DNA of 64,000 nucleotides. Source: Ascochyta rabiei (Eukaryota; Ascomycota; Dothideomycetes; Pleosporales; Didymellaceae). The translations under genes and the position numbers were made by a program. Positions within the stretch are counted from its first letter, which is position 1. Each line of letters begins with the position of its first letter. Below, piece by piece: positions 27,292 through 39,274 of this stretch. Below the pieces are notes generated by a model. That model ran no database searches and had not been told where the DNA came from. It saw only the letters and a list, made by a program, of their open reading frames with translations. The DNA lies in assembly GCF_004011695.2 (NCBI RefSeq), contig NC_082423.1:496001-560000 (forward strand), given 5' to 3'.

Positions 27292-27515
27292 GCTGTGTGG
27301 TCAAACAGGGCCTCTCGGAATCAATTCATGAGCTGATATTGTCTACTGCCTGGGTCAGGAGGCCACCAACATGCTGTGACATGCTGTGTGCGCCGTTCTT
27401 CGCAAAGCACGTGATTGAATCGAGCAGTGAGAGGGTGTTTGCTTTGGTCTGATCAGGCTATAGGGCCTCAGCGGTTACGACATGTCACATGTGGGCTGTG
27501 TGGTGTGGCGTGGTG

Positions 27516-27575
27516 TGGTGTAGCAGGGTGTGGTGTAGCAGGGTGTGGTGTAGCAGGGTGTGGTGTAGCAGGGTG
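27516..27575. repeat. 15-bp tandem repeat, four copies
   Basis: Four perfect units of TGGTGTAGCAGGGTG lie between the oxidoreductase stop and the GCP3 start, with diverged GTGGTGTGG flanks. They are about 175 bp upstream of the GCP3 ATG. A single CACGTG is also nearby at 27408-27413. Confidence 0.9.
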
Positions 27576-27749
27576 TGCGGGGTGTGCAGGGTTGGTATGT
27601 GGAAGGCATGACGTCTGTGGACTAAGCCAGTATGGCCCTGGACTAGCCCAATACGGCATGCGCCTTGACCAACAGACGTCCCCCGCAACGCCGCAGGTGT
27701 CAATCAACACTGCTGCTGCTGCGTGCGCGTGGAAAAACAACGCGTCGCC

Positions 27750-30682
27750 ATGGCCTCGTTCAACCACGAACGCGTCGGGCACGCGTTGGACGAGCTGCTG
27801 CAGCGCATCGTGCCGGAAGACCCCAACGACGACGAGGAAGCGGCCGAGGAACGCCTCCAGAATGCGTACGACTATTCGATGCAGCAGCTGGTTGCGGCTG
27901 GTGAGCCCAAAGCCGTGCCAGACGTCAGCCACATGGCTAGCCTGCTGGACAGCAAGAGTGAGTGGGAGGCACACGTGAAGCGGGCGTGCAGGCTGCTAAT
28001 CGCGGGACAGTTGCTGGACCAGCCCGGGACCCGCACAAGAGCGCGCGCTTGCACAACCTCCTTGGACGCCTCGAAGCCCAGCCCGTGTTGAACGAGAAGT
28101 GGCGCATGCTGTACTTCCTCCACGAGCTCTCGGACCTGCCCTCTGCAGACCAGCACGCTGCCTCGCTCGACGCACGCAGCCGGTCGCGCGGCCCAACGAC
28201 GCCCTCGAAGCACCCGTCGTCGTCTGCGCCAGCCTACGACAACCCAGCGTTCGGCGACGCCTTCGCAAAGCAGGGCCTGCCGCAGTACCCCGCTCACGAG
28301 CCCTCGCCCAAGGCGCCCCCACCCGAAGACAAGGCGGAGAGACGGAGGGAGCGACGCGTTCAGGAGAGCAGCAAAGAGAAAGAGAAAGAGAAAGAGAGAG
28401 AGAAGGACAAGGAGAAAGAGAAAGAGAAAGACAGAGACAAAGAGAAAGACAAAGACAAAGACAAAGACAAAGAGAAAGAGAAAGAGAAAGACAAAGAGCA
28501 AGCGCAAGAGCAAGAGCAAGCGCAGGAGGGGATCCTCGTAGACAAGGCCGCCATGGGCCCGTCAGAGACCGAGCTCCTCCGCGATCTGCCCTTTACGCTC
28601 CAGGGTCTGTCTTCGTCGAAGCTCGTCTTCCCCTCCTCGACTGCACTCAAGCTCCCGGCCAATCTGCCCGTGCCCATCATTGGGCTGCTGCACACGCTCG
28701 CCGAGCCAGCCATCCTCTACAAAGGACTAGCAGAGTTTGTCGAGTCCAGCCAAGGAGATTTGATCGGGCAAAGCTTCCGCTCAGCGCTGGGCAAGGAGCT
28801 GCGCGCCTACCTCGGCCTGGTAGCGACACTGGAAGGCCAGATCAGAAGGGCACTTACACAACTGGGCGAAGGCCCTGTGCACCAAGGAGTCAGCAAGGCC
28901 GGCGTTACCCTGAAGCGCTGTGTCATATGGACACGAGACGCCACCATGGGTCTGCGGCTGATGAGCCTTATGGTGGAGCAGTCCAAGAAGGTAAAGGGCG
29001 GGCAGCTAATCTCCTTGATTCACGCCTTCTCGCTCAACCACGGCGATCCCTATGTCATGTCGTTTGCCGAGCGCCTTCTCTCCGATGTCACACGGCCCTT
29101 CTACGACATGCTGCGACAGTGGGTGTACGACGGCGAGCTGTCAGATCCCTTTGGCGAGTTCTTCGTGTCAGAACAGAGCGAGGACGAGATCATGGACGTC
29201 AATGGCAACGAGGGCAAAGGCGGTGCGACCAGTGTCTGGGAGGATAAGTACAAACTCAACGACAAGATGGTGCCTACGATCGTCGCAGACGATTTCGCCA
29301 GGAGGGTTTTTCTAATCGGAAAGACGCTCAACTTCATACGCTACGGCTGCGGCGATGCCAACTGGGTCGACACGTACTCGAAAGAAGCTTCAAAAGAGCT
29401 GCACTACGGTGACACGGCGAACCTCGAACGGTCGATTGGGGACGCATACAAGACCACCATGGCGCGTCTCATCGAGCTCATGGGCAACAAGTTCAAGCTG
29501 TTCGATCACCTGCAGGCGCTGAAGTCGTACATGCTGCTTGGCGCCGGCGACTTCATTGCTGTGCTGATGGAATCGTTGTCGTCGAATCTCGACCGGCCTG
29601 CCAACACGCAATATCGGCATACCCTCACAGCGCAACTCGAGCACGCTGTGCGCAACTCGAACGCGCAGTACGATACCTCGGACGTGCTCCGGCGACTCGA
29701 CTCGCGCATGTTGGAGCTTTCGCACGGCGAGATTGGTTGGGATGTGTTCACGCTCGAGTACAAGATCGATGCGCCTGTCGACGTCATCGTCACGCCCTAC
29801 GGCTCGAAACAGTACCTCAAGGTGTTCAACTTCTTGTGGCGCGTCAAGCGAGTTGAATTTGCTCTTGGCTCCACATGGCGTCGTTGCATGACCGGGGCTC
29901 GCGGCGTGCTTGGCACGGTCGACGACGAGTTCGGCAAAGACTGGAAAAAGGCACGATGCGCCATGGCTGAGATGGTTCACTTTGTCAATCAGCTGCAACA
30001 CTACATTCTCTTCGAAGTGATTGAATCGTCGTGGATTGAACTGCAAAAGGCGCTGAAGAAGCCGGAGAGCACGTTGGACGACATGATTGATGCGCACGCC
30101 AAGTACTTGAACAACATTACACGAAAGGGGCTGTTGGGCAGTCAGAGTATCGACTTTACGGGGCAGCTCCACGAAGTCCTCAAGACGATGCTGGCGTACA
30201 AGGACGTGGTGGACAGCCTGTACTCGTTTTCGGTTGCCGAGTTCACGCGCCGACAGGAAGCTGCTGCCAAGATCGAGACTCGCACAGCAGCCGGGCGATG
30301 GGGTCTCTCCGAAAGGGACAGCTCGCGCACTTCGACGCCCGACCCGTTTGCAGCGTCACGCGCCGCTTCGGGTCAGGACGCAGGGTCGCCCTTTGCAGCG
30401 CCTCTGCTTACGATTGGGAGTGGTGGGCCCGGGGCAGGCGAAGAGGACGTTCTAACCGCGCTGCGACAACGTCTGGGGCACTTGACTGTGGACTTTCAGG
30501 CTAGGATCTGCCTGTTGCTGGGCGATCTTGTGCACTCGCCAGACGGAGAGCTCAAGATGCTGGCGGTGAACATCAACTTCAACGACGTGTACAAGCCAGA
30601 GCGTAGACGGAGGAAGACGGAGAAGAAGCGCGAACGGGAGAAGGAGACGCACGGTGCCGCCAAAGCCAGTGTTGCGACTTAG
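27750..30682 (+). CDS. Gamma-tubulin complex component 3 (Spc98/Alp6 family)
   Basis: Core subunit of the microtubule-nucleating complex at spindle pole bodies. Exons 27750-27957 and 28023-30682 give 955 residues. An acceptor at 28010 would add four codons in frame. The N-terminal helical region is followed by a 50-residue Lys/Glu/Asp repeat (about residues 187-235). The two GRIP/Spc97-Spc98 blocks then follow: ETELLRDLPFTLQG, GDLIGQSFRSALGKELRAYL, SLMVEQSKKVKGGQL, and RQWVYDGELSDPFGEFFV...WEDKYKL. These blocks, together with VFLIGKTLNFIRYGCGD, match GCP3 better than GCP2. The C-terminal block contains YLKVFNFLWRVKRVEF. The charged repeat is unusual in the family and probably forms a flexible linker. 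Confidence 0.93.
28371..28520 (+). repeat. Hexanucleotide coding repeat (AAAGAG/AAAGAC) in GCP3
   Basis: Purine-only tandem repeats of AAAGAG and AAAGAC encode alternating Lys-Glu and Lys-Asp pairs, then GAGCAAGCGCAA units encode Gln/Glu/Ala. The frame stays open throughout, and a complementary open frame appears on the minus strand as an artefact. Confidence 0.9.
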
Positions 30683-30781
30683 AGACTCCAACGGTGCCTG
30701 CGAAGGGGGGGTCCAGCAGAGGAAGGTAGGGAGGTGGGGGTGGAGGAGGAAGAGGAGGAGGAAGAGGAGGAGGAAGAGGAG

Positions 30782-30813
<32 letters not shown>

Positions 30814-31749
30814 GGAGCAGACGTACGGCGAGGTCTGAGGCGAGGTCTGCGGCGAAGTCTGCGGAGGTGACGGTCACGGCGGGAAGCTGGATGGTCCAAC
30901 AGCTTCAGGATGCCGGGCTGCAGGACTTGACGTCACGGGCAGGCAATATTGATACCCAAGAAGAAAACGAGGGGAATGGGCGACGGAGGCAGGTTGAAGG
31001 CGTGTGGCTAACGCCAGCTTGGCAAATGTCTCGATGGTGTTTGTCGACGACAACCCATGGCAATTCCACTATGCTGCTATACGCCACACACCATGTGCCA
31101 TCTACCATGCGACATGTGACCTGTGACTGGCATGTACTGACATGGGAGGCGGAACGAGGCGCGCAGGGCTCAGTGCCGGAAACGGACAAGCGTGCTGGCT
31201 AGACGAGCGCTAGACAAGGGTTCGGCGATCAGGGAGGACCGCTGGGCCGATGTGATGTGATGTGACGTGCTGATGTGCTGTGCGGAGCATGCGGCACATG
31301 TCCCCGGCCGGCACGCGTCGAAGCGAGCTACAGGCGTCATGAGTCGGCGATGCCTGTGGGAGGGGTGCGAGCGACACGGACGCATGGCTGTGTGCGATAC
31401 CGAGAGGCTCCTCTCCTCGTCCCTCCCTCCCGCCAGCTGCCTGTTGCTCGACGCGGCTGCACGCGGAAGCAGGGCGAAAGAGGCATGGCCTAGGCCCGCG
31501 CGAGCCAGGCGTTCGGCGTTCGGCGTTTGGCGTTTGGAAGGCGAGTCGAGGACGCTAGCCAAGGCTGGGCCAGAGACGCGCATGTCGAGCACCACGCTTC
31601 CGAGCTAACGTGCTCCCACAGGTGACAGAGGCACAAGAGGTCATGGCGCGGACGGATAGTGTCCTCCTCGCTGCTGCTACTGCTGCTGATGCCGCCGACG
31701 CCGCTGCTGCTGCTGCTACTGCTGTGTGCCATGCTCTCAGCAGCGCTTC
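30683..31749. other. Intergenic region with purine-rich and CTG-rich tracts
   Basis: Directly after GCP3 there is a pure purine tract at about 30742-30818 made of AGGAGGAGGAAG units. Just before the next gene (31660-31722) there is an imperfect (CTG)n tract. Between them no frame has recognisable domains. The region should hold the GCP3 3' end and the histidine kinase promoter. Confidence 0.6.
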
Positions 31750-34700
31750 ATGGTCGAGGAAGAATGCGCCGCCCCTCGCTCGAAAGCAGTCAAGGTGAAT
31801 TGTCTCCATTGCGCGCTGGATGAGGCCATGGCCTCCCATGGCTCTCATGCCTCCCATGGCTCTCATGCCTCCCATGCCTCCCATGTCTCCCATGCCTCCC
31901 ATGCCTCCCCTGTTCTCAACGCCTCCAACGCCTCCACGTCCCACGAGCAGCGCTACCACGATGCCGTGACGAAAGAGCAAGAAGCGCAGCTGTACGCTGT
32001 CCGCACCCTGTCCGGCTTCAAGCGCGAGACGCTGCACGCCGACCTGGCCAGCTCGCCGCTGCTGGCCTACCTCGACGTCGACCAGCGGCCCTCGTTTGCC
32101 CTCCACGCCGGCTCCACCCCGCGCCCAAACGGCGGCCTCGAGCTCGTGTACACCAACCCGGCGCTGAGGGCCGCACAAGGCCTGCTGGCCCGCGTCGCCG
32201 GCCAGCAGAGCGAACAGGACCTGTTTGTGCACAGCGCTGCCCTGCACAGCGCCTTCCGGAACTGGCTGCTGGGTGTTGCCGACGAGCTGGATGGGAGCAG
32301 GCGGGGCAACGCCTACGTCTTCGAGCGCCATCTGTGGACTGCTGTCCACATCGAACACTACACCATTGTCAGCGGCGTGCCCGCCCACATGCTCTGCTCC
32401 GACCCCAGCGATGCGAAAACGCGCCCCAGCCTGAGCTCGAGCGCGAGTCCAACCTCAAAGGAGACAAGTGCCCCTCGACAACTACCCCTCCGCCTTTGCC
32501 TCCCCGCCCACGCTCCCGTGTGCGAGAACCCACTGGTCGACTCGCACCTGAGCGACGGTCCGCCCGGCGAGCTGGCCTCGGTCCGCCAGCAGCATGGACC
32601 CTTTGACTACACGCGTCAGTCACCAGTGGGAACCCTGTCCGAACACATCGTCTACTTCCGTGAGACGGACTGGTCACAAACGCCCCTGGGAGACATGGCC
32701 TCGTGGTCGCCAGAGCTGCGCTGTGTCATCAACACGATGCTCAACGACACCCACCCTGCCGTACTGTTATGGGGGGACGAGGCCATCATGATGTACAACG
32801 AGGCCTACATCCAGCTGCTCGGACGCCTCCACCCCTGCATGGGCAAGAGCGCTCGCACACACGCAAGCAACTACTGGCCCACCTTCATGCCCCTGATCGA
32901 ACGCATCAACGCAACGGGCACCTCCTTGCCCGAGCACGACGTGCCCTTTTTCATCGACAGACACGGCTTCCTGGAAGAAACCTACTGGTCCTTCCAGTTC
33001 GTACCCGTTCTAGACAGCGGCGGCCACATCACCAGCTACTACCACCACCTCTTCGAGACCACCAAACACCACCTGCTTGAGCGTCGCGTGTCCAGTCTCG
33101 TCGAGCTGGGCAGCCAGACGGCCAACGCTCGAACCTTTTCGTCTTTCTGGGAAATCGCCTTGCAGACCCTCGCGCTCAGCACAAACGACGTTCCCTTTGC
33201 ACTTCTGTATTCGACCGAGTACCAGTGCAGCTCAGACATCAGCTCCCTCTCCTCGCCAGGCATCAGCGCACCCACACCCTTGGGCAACTGTGTCTTCAAA
33301 GGCGCCATAGGTGTCGAGAGCGGTCATCCTTTCGCCCCACCCATAATCGACATTCAAGACAACGCCTACGTGTTCCAATCGTACCTCATCGAAGCCGCCA
33401 GGCTCGGCAAAGCGACCATCGTCCACCTGGCCGACCTGAATCTCCCCGAGTCGGTACTTGCCAACGTCGACTGGCAGGGCTATGGAGATCCCTGCCGTGT
33501 CGTAGTCATCTGTCCCATCATGCCCACTACTGGCGACAATGCGCAAGTCGAAGGTTTTCTGATTCTTGGAGTCAACCCACGCCGGCCGTTCGACCAAGAC
33601 TACCAGAAATTCGTGCACGTCGCCCTGAGATTGCTGGCTACCGGTTTGGCCAGCGTAGCCTTGTTCGATGCCGAGGTCAGGCAGAAAGAAAGGGCAATCG
33701 AGAATGCAGCTGCGTTGCAGAAACAGCTGCTCGACGAGATCCAGGCGAAAGAGAAGAAGTTTCAGAGCTTTGCTGAGAGAAGTGACATTGCCATCTTCAT
33801 CATGGATGCAGTGGGCAAGTATGTGTACAGGAACAGACGATGGTACATGGAACAGTACAATCTACATGCCAGACGCTCATCTAACTTCCCGACAGGTACG
33901 ACATGTTCGAGATCGCTGCTGACGTCGACGATGCCATGCAAGCATGGTTGTCGATTGTTTTTCCCGAGGACGTTCCTAAATGCGAGGGTGTATTCGGCAA
34001 ACTGGTCATGGAGAAAGTGCCGGTCATCTTTGAACTCAAGACTAAGATGCTATGGTCGCCGCCGCCCGAGCTCCAGCAACCAGAGTGCGGCGCTTCACAA
34101 CACCATAGATGGATACTGTGCTCTGCCTATCCAGAGCTGGGGCCAGACGATGAATTGTTAGAGATTGTGGGGAGCGTGACCGATATCTCGAAGCAGAAGT
34201 GGGCAGAAGAACTTCAGCAAATGCGCACTGATAGTGCCCTGGAAAGCAAGCAGCACCTGGAACACTTCATCGACACCACTTCGCACGAGATGCGCAACCC
34301 CTTATCTGCCATTATGCAATGCGCCGATGGTATTCTCTCATCCTACTCCTTTGGTGATGGCAACCCGCCAAGCCCAACGACGTATTTCCATCTGCTCGAA
34401 CAGACGCTAGACTCAGCACAGACAATAGCGCAGTGTGCGCAGCACATGCGGCACATCGTCGATGACATACTGACAATCTCCAAGCTTGACTCCGGCTTAC
34501 TCGTCATCACACCCGTTGATGCTCAGCCTGAGAGTGTAGTGAAGCACGTAGTCAAAATGTTCGATTCCGAGGCCAAGGCCGCTGGCGTCGGACTTTCTTT
34601 CGTCATAGAACAATCGTATCGAGACCTGGGGGTGAGCTGGGTCTCCCTGGACCCGACGCGAGTTTTGCAGATTCTCATCAATCTACTCACCAACGCGATC

Positions 34701-35945
34701 AAGTTCACACGTCTAGAAGATAAAACACGTCGCATCACAATCACCCTTGCAGCGAGCGTCGAAGAGCCCGTCTCTACACCGGGTGGTATTCAGTACGTTG
34801 AGGGCAAACTCATTGGTGACGATCGCCATCTGGAACACGACTGGAAGCAGGGCCACACCCAGTTCGTTCATTTCTCAGTCAGCGACACAGGTCGGGGCCT
34901 GACACAAGAGCAAACAACATCGCTATTCACACGTTTCTCCCAGGCCTCGCCCCGCACACATGTACACTACGGTGGCAGCGGACTTGGGCTGTTCATCTCA
35001 CGCCAGTTGACTGAGCTCCAGGGAGGCTCTATAGGCCTTTTCAGTGAGTACAGGAAAGGGAGCACGTTTTCTTTTTACATCAAGGCCCGGCGTGTAATGC
35101 CTACCATGCTGCGCAAGGGCAGTTTGCCAGACATCTTCCCTGAAGACATACGCCACCGGAGTAAAAAACCATCTCTCCATCTCCCTCGAGATTCAGTACC
35201 ACCAATCGTCTCCGAGATTGTACACGAAGACAGCGAACCTTTGCCCCACCATCACACAAGTCCCGGTATCGATGCTACTCCCACACCTGCTCCACCACCG
35301 ACATTCGAGTCACCCTCGTCCATACCACGTCCCGCTACAGCGCCAGTCACTGCGTCCACCACAGAGGCACTTGGTCTCCCACCCCCTCTCGATTTTGCCG
35401 AGCTAAAACGTGCAAAGAGCATCCCCGAAACGCTGCACGTTTTAGTCGTAGAAGACAATCTTGTAAATCAAAAAGTGTTGGCCAAGCAACTGCGGAACCT
35501 GGGATGTATTGTCAGTGTCGCAAACCATGGTAGGGAGGGCTTGGATTTTCTGCCCAAGACCACACGGTGGAACCACGAGGCCTACAACGCACGCTCTCAA
35601 TCACGGCGCCCCAGCATTCACGTCCCCGCGCCCGACGCGACTGCGGAGACGCTGCTATCTGTGCCTGATGCTGCAGATGACCCGATCGAATTGAGCCTCA
35701 TATTGATGGATTGGGAGATGCCTATCATGAATGGACTCGATGCAGTCGCAAGGATCAGGGAGCTGGAGAGAGATGGCTTGCTGTTGGGCAGAGTCCCCGT
35801 CATTGGCGTGACGGCGAACGTCAGGCCGCAGCAAATCGAAACGGCGATTCAAGCAGGCATGGACGATGTTGTGAGTAAGCCGTTCAGAGTTGCCGAGTTG
35901 TTGGCCAGGATGAGAGGGATCGTGAAAGGTGTTGGGGAGATATGA
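31750..35945 (+). CDS. Hybrid histidine kinase (PAS/GAF sensor, HisKA, HATPase, receiver)
   Basis: Two-component sensor feeding a phosphorelay; the stimulus is unknown. Exons 31750-33854 and 33896-35945 (41-nt intron, CTAAC branch site) give 1384 residues. The splice restores RWYMEQYDMFEI within a PAS domain. Upstream is another PAS-like region (WSQTPLGDMASW...LLWGDEAIMMYNEAYIQLLG) and a GAF-like stretch. HisKA has the H-box TSHEMRNPLSAI (His about 832). The ATPase has LINLLTNAIKF, VSDTGRGLT and GGSGLGLFISRQL. The receiver has VVEDNLVNQ, the phospho-acceptor in LMDWEMPIMNG (Asp about 1306) and the KPF lysine. The N-terminus contains Ala-Ser-His repeats. The start is uncertain: MASHGSH at 31828 is an alternative. 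Confidence 0.93.
31828..31917 (+). repeat. Imperfect CTCATGCCTCCCATGG-type repeat encoding Ala-Ser-His units
   Basis: Tandem 9-bp units (GCCTCCCAT / GGCTCTCAT) encode about nine Ala/Gly/Val-Ser-His triplets at the N-terminus of the hybrid kinase. His-rich triplet repeats could bind metal, but nothing in the sequence proves that they do. Confidence 0.85.
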
Positions 35946-36702
35946 GTGAGACGATAACGGAAAGATGTTGCATCCACAGCCATTACCGTTAGCGTCTTGT
36001 GCAGGTTGTGGTTGCAAGGTGAAGATACGCTAGATTCCGTAGAACGCTTCGCAGAGTAAGTCGAGCTATTCCTCCCAAATTTGCAACACAATAGACCTAT
36101 TGATACTCAGTCAGCAGACAAGCAAAGCTTCAACAAGATTCATCCATAGGAAAGGATATGTCGGTACAACACATCGAGAACCATGAGCCTCGACTTGAAC
36201 TTCACACGCATCCGCTGGTCACGAGAGTTGTTATCAGCTTAACACTGTTCTTCGCAATCTATACACACTGACGCACTTGAAGACTTGTTCTTCGAACGAT
36301 TAAAATAGACGAAGCCAAGGATACTACCCCGACCCGAAATGCACCAATGACAGCCGTTGCTGTAGGGTTATCGCTCCCAAACAGGGAGGTTGTATATGGG
36401 GTTGCCAATCACCTGCCTTGGCTCTCCGCAATCCTTCCGTCCATACGCACGAATAAGGCTAAGATTTTCGGCCCGTTCCTCTTCCAAGGTCACCTCGGTA
36501 GCCATAGATGCAATTTCTCCGCTTCGCTTCGGACTATTTGCAGTTTCGAGAGTCGAGGAATTGTATTGACGGTGCTGTCATTGAAGCTCCGAAATGACGG
36601 GGTATGGGTGGAGGCGGATACTCAAATACACAAGGCTCGTTTTGGGTCTTGTGTCTCTGTGTAGACGTGTTCCCTTCTACCATCAAGCCATACTTCGAAA
36701 CC
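35946..36702. other. Intergenic, no gene seen
   Basis: This 757-bp region lies between the hybrid kinase stop and the GH105 start. It holds the GH105 promoter. No reading frame or repeat with clear meaning is visible. Confidence 0.6.
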
Positions 36703-37898
36703 ATGAAGCACTCTTGGCTATTCGTTTCCGCCGCGACGGCGGCTGCAGTCGCCAACCCATCCTATCTGACCATAGCAGCTGACTCTTCGATCCGACACGG
36801 CGTCAGGCAAACCTTTGGCTATACACAAGCGACTCTCTACGAAGGCTTCGAAGCCGCCATCCAACTGACCAAGAACCAGACGCTCGTCGACTGGTACCAG
36901 GGTCAGATCGACAACGTCGTCGTAAGGTCCGACGGCACCATCGCCAACTGGAACTACACGCACTACTCTCTCGACGACTACCGCATCGGCAACAACTTCC
37001 TGTGGTGGTATGAGCGCACAGGCGAGGAAAAGTACAAGACGGCCGCCAAAACGATCCGCGAGCAGCTCAACCGCCATCCGCAGAACAAGGAAGGCGGGTT
37101 CTGGCACCGCAGCCCCATCTACAAAGACCAGATGTGGCTGGACGGCATCTTCATGGCGGACACCTTCTATGCAGCCTGGACCAGCAAGTTCGACGCCGGC
37201 AACACCACCGCATGGAACCACATTGTGCGCCAGTTCGACAACATTGAAAAGTACACGCGCAACAAAACCACAGGCCTGCTCGTCCACGGCTACGACGAAA
37301 GCAAGAGCAGAGTCTGGGCAGACCCCATCACCGGCGCTGCGCCCAACGTCTGGTCGCGCGCTGTCGGCTGGTACTTGATGGCGCTGCTCGAAGTCATTCC
37401 GCTCGTCCCCGCCTCACACCCGGGCCGAGCCAAGCTGAGCACGTACTTGACGACGCTCGCGGCTGCGCTCAAGAAGACGCAGGATCCCGACGGCGGCTGG
37501 TGGTTGATTATGAATGAGCCGTATCCTGGCAGGAAAGGCAATTATGTCGAGAGCAGTGGGAGCGCCATGTTTACGTTTGGCTTGCTCAGGGGGATCAGAG
37601 ACGGCTACTTGAAGGAAGCTGATTACCTCGCTCCGGCGAAGAAGGGGTATGAGTTGCTGACGAAGAAGTTTGTTAAGAAGAAGGCGGACGGTACGGTGGA
37701 CTGGCTTGGCACTGTCGAGGTTGGATCGCTGAATAGCAATGGGACGTATGAGGTGAGTTTGCACGAGTCATGTCTATAGGTAGCTGGGTGTTTGCTGACT
37801 TTGCATAGTACTATGTTGGTGTGCCGCTTGCTGTGAATGACTACAAGGGCGTGGGTCCGTTCATGTTGGCGAGTTACGAGATGGAGACTTGGAAGTAG
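36703..37898 (+). CDS. Secreted GH105 unsaturated rhamnogalacturonyl/glucuronyl hydrolase
   Basis: Removes unsaturated uronic acid residues left by pectin or rhamnogalacturonan lyases, outside the cell. Exons 36703-37752 and 37809-37898 give 379 residues, typical for the family. A signal peptide is evident (KHSWLFVSAATAAAVA, cleavage before NPSY). Family segments in order: NWNYTHYSLDDYRIGNNFLWW, which carries one catalytic-site Asp, GGFWHRSPIYKDQMWLDGIFM with the second, WADPITGAAPNVWSRAVGWYLMAL, and PDGGWW...YVESSGSAMF. The 56-nt intron joins NGTYE to YYVGVPLAVNDYKGVGPF. There are several Asn-X-Thr glycosylation sites. No other pectin gene is adjacent. Confidence 0.92.
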
Positions 37899-38008
37899 AC
37901 AGTTGTTGGATGGGATTAGGGCATATAACGGCTGCCACTACGCCGTACAACCAGACGGTTCGTGTGCGTTACTATTGCGTCTGACGCTCGGTCTCCATCG
38001 CATCTGCC

Positions 38009-39274
38009 TCAGCGTTCCATGCCCTCTTTGTAATCATTGCACAGTCTCCCCTCTCTCCAGACTCCCCTAAGATTCAACGTGTCGTCAATATTCTTCAACG
38101 GATTCCCCTCAACAAGCACCAGATCCGCATTCAACCCCTCTGCCAGACGCCCTCTATCACTGAAGCCAAACCGCTTCGCAACCAAACTAGTCGCGCTCGT
38201 AAGCGCCTCGACAGGCGTCATGCCCACCTCGTTCACAAACAAACTCAACTCGTGATGCATCGACAGTCCGAACGCAGTTCCCTTGGCCGGCCCCGCGGCA
38301 TCAGAGCCACAGAGGATATCGACGCCAGCAGCGCGCAGCGCCCTGACGCTCTCGTACGCGTACGAGACCTTGCCGTGCTGGGCAGCGAACGCCATGCACT
38401 GGCACATGTTCCCTCTCTTGTCTTGACTGATGAGCTGCTGCACGCGGGGATCGTGCGCGAAGAGGTGCTGCAGGTCTTTGCCTTCGGTCGTGAGACTGCC
38501 CATGGCGGCGAGCGTGGGGTTGCACCATGCGTTGTTCTGCTTGTATGCGTCCAGTACGGCTTGAGTGGGCGGCTGGTCGCAGAAGGTGTGCGTTAGCCCG
38601 TTGACACCGGCGTTCAGCACGTCGAGTGTATCTTGTAGAGACGTGGCGTGAGCGACGGTTAGATAGCCGCGCTTTTGTGACTCCGTGACGATGGTGCGCT
38701 GGAGCTCTAGGGAAGGGTAGGAGAATGTGGCACCCATCGTCGTGCCGGACTCGTGCATTAGTTTGATGTAGTTGGGCTTCATCTCTCGACTTGTCCACTC
38801 TAGGTACTGCACCACGCTCTCCCTGTCCGTTAGTTTGGGCCATTTTGCTATCTCTGCTACCGTCTCGGGACTCTTATCGTGCGCCAAAATGACTGGAATT
38901 GGCCATCCGTTCTCGATAGTCGCCGCTTGGCCCGCACTCTTGTAGGACGCCGTGTCTGGTTGCTGAGTTTGCTTCTGAAGTTTGAGCACGTTGGGCAGCT
39001 CGTTGTGCATCTCGCATACTGTCGTTACACCGAAGCGGAGGGATTGCGGGAGTGCTTCGGGATCGGCTCTGTCGGCATGGATGTGGCAGTCTATGAGACC
39101 GGGAAGGAGGGTGTGGCCTGGTTTGGAATAGGTTCTGATGGGGTTCTCTAGTTGTGGTATGCTTGAGGTTGGCCCAACTGATTTGATCTTGCCGTTGGAG
39201 ACCAGAATATAGCCTTCTTCTACTGTGGAATCTCCAGTGAATATGCGGACATCGCGAAGCAAAAAGGAAGCCAT
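38009..39274 (-). CDS. Amidohydrolase (imidazolonepropionase/prolidase-like M38 group)
   Basis: Metal-dependent hydrolase; substrate unknown. Single exon, 421 residues. Metal-site motifs of the superfamily are present in order: LIDCHIHAD (His-X-His), KLMHE with a candidate carbamylated Lys, VAHATS, LTHTF, and CGSDAAG (the catalytic Asp). A small beta-sandwich is formed by the N-terminal IFTGDSTVEEGYILVSNGKI and the C-terminal LAEGLNADLVLVEGNP. No signal peptide is visible, so it is probably cytosolic. Convergent with GH105 (111 bp between stops). The family covers lactonases, peptidases and toxin-detoxifying enzymes, so no specific role is claimed. Confidence 0.88.
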   Translation of the reverse strand: MASFLLRDVRIFTGDSTVEEGYILVSNGKIKSVGPTSSIPQLENPIRTYSKPGHTLLPGLIDCHIHADRADPEALPQSLRFGVTTVCEMHNELPNVLKLQKQTQQPDTASYKSAGQAATIENGWPIPVILAHDKSPETVAEIAKWPKLTDRESVVQYLEWTSREMKPNYIKLMHESGTTMGATFSYPSLELQRTIVTESQKRGYLTVAHATSLQDTLDVLNAGVNGLTHTFCDQPPTQAVLDAYKQNNAWCNPTLAAMGSLTTEGKDLQHLFAHDPRVQQLISQDKRGNMCQCMAFAAQHGKVSYAYESVRALRAAGVDILCGSDAAGPAKGTAFGLSMHHELSLFVNEVGMTPVEALTSATSLVAKRFGFSDRGRLAEGLNADLVLVEGNPLKNIDDTLNLRGVWREGRLCNDYKEGMER

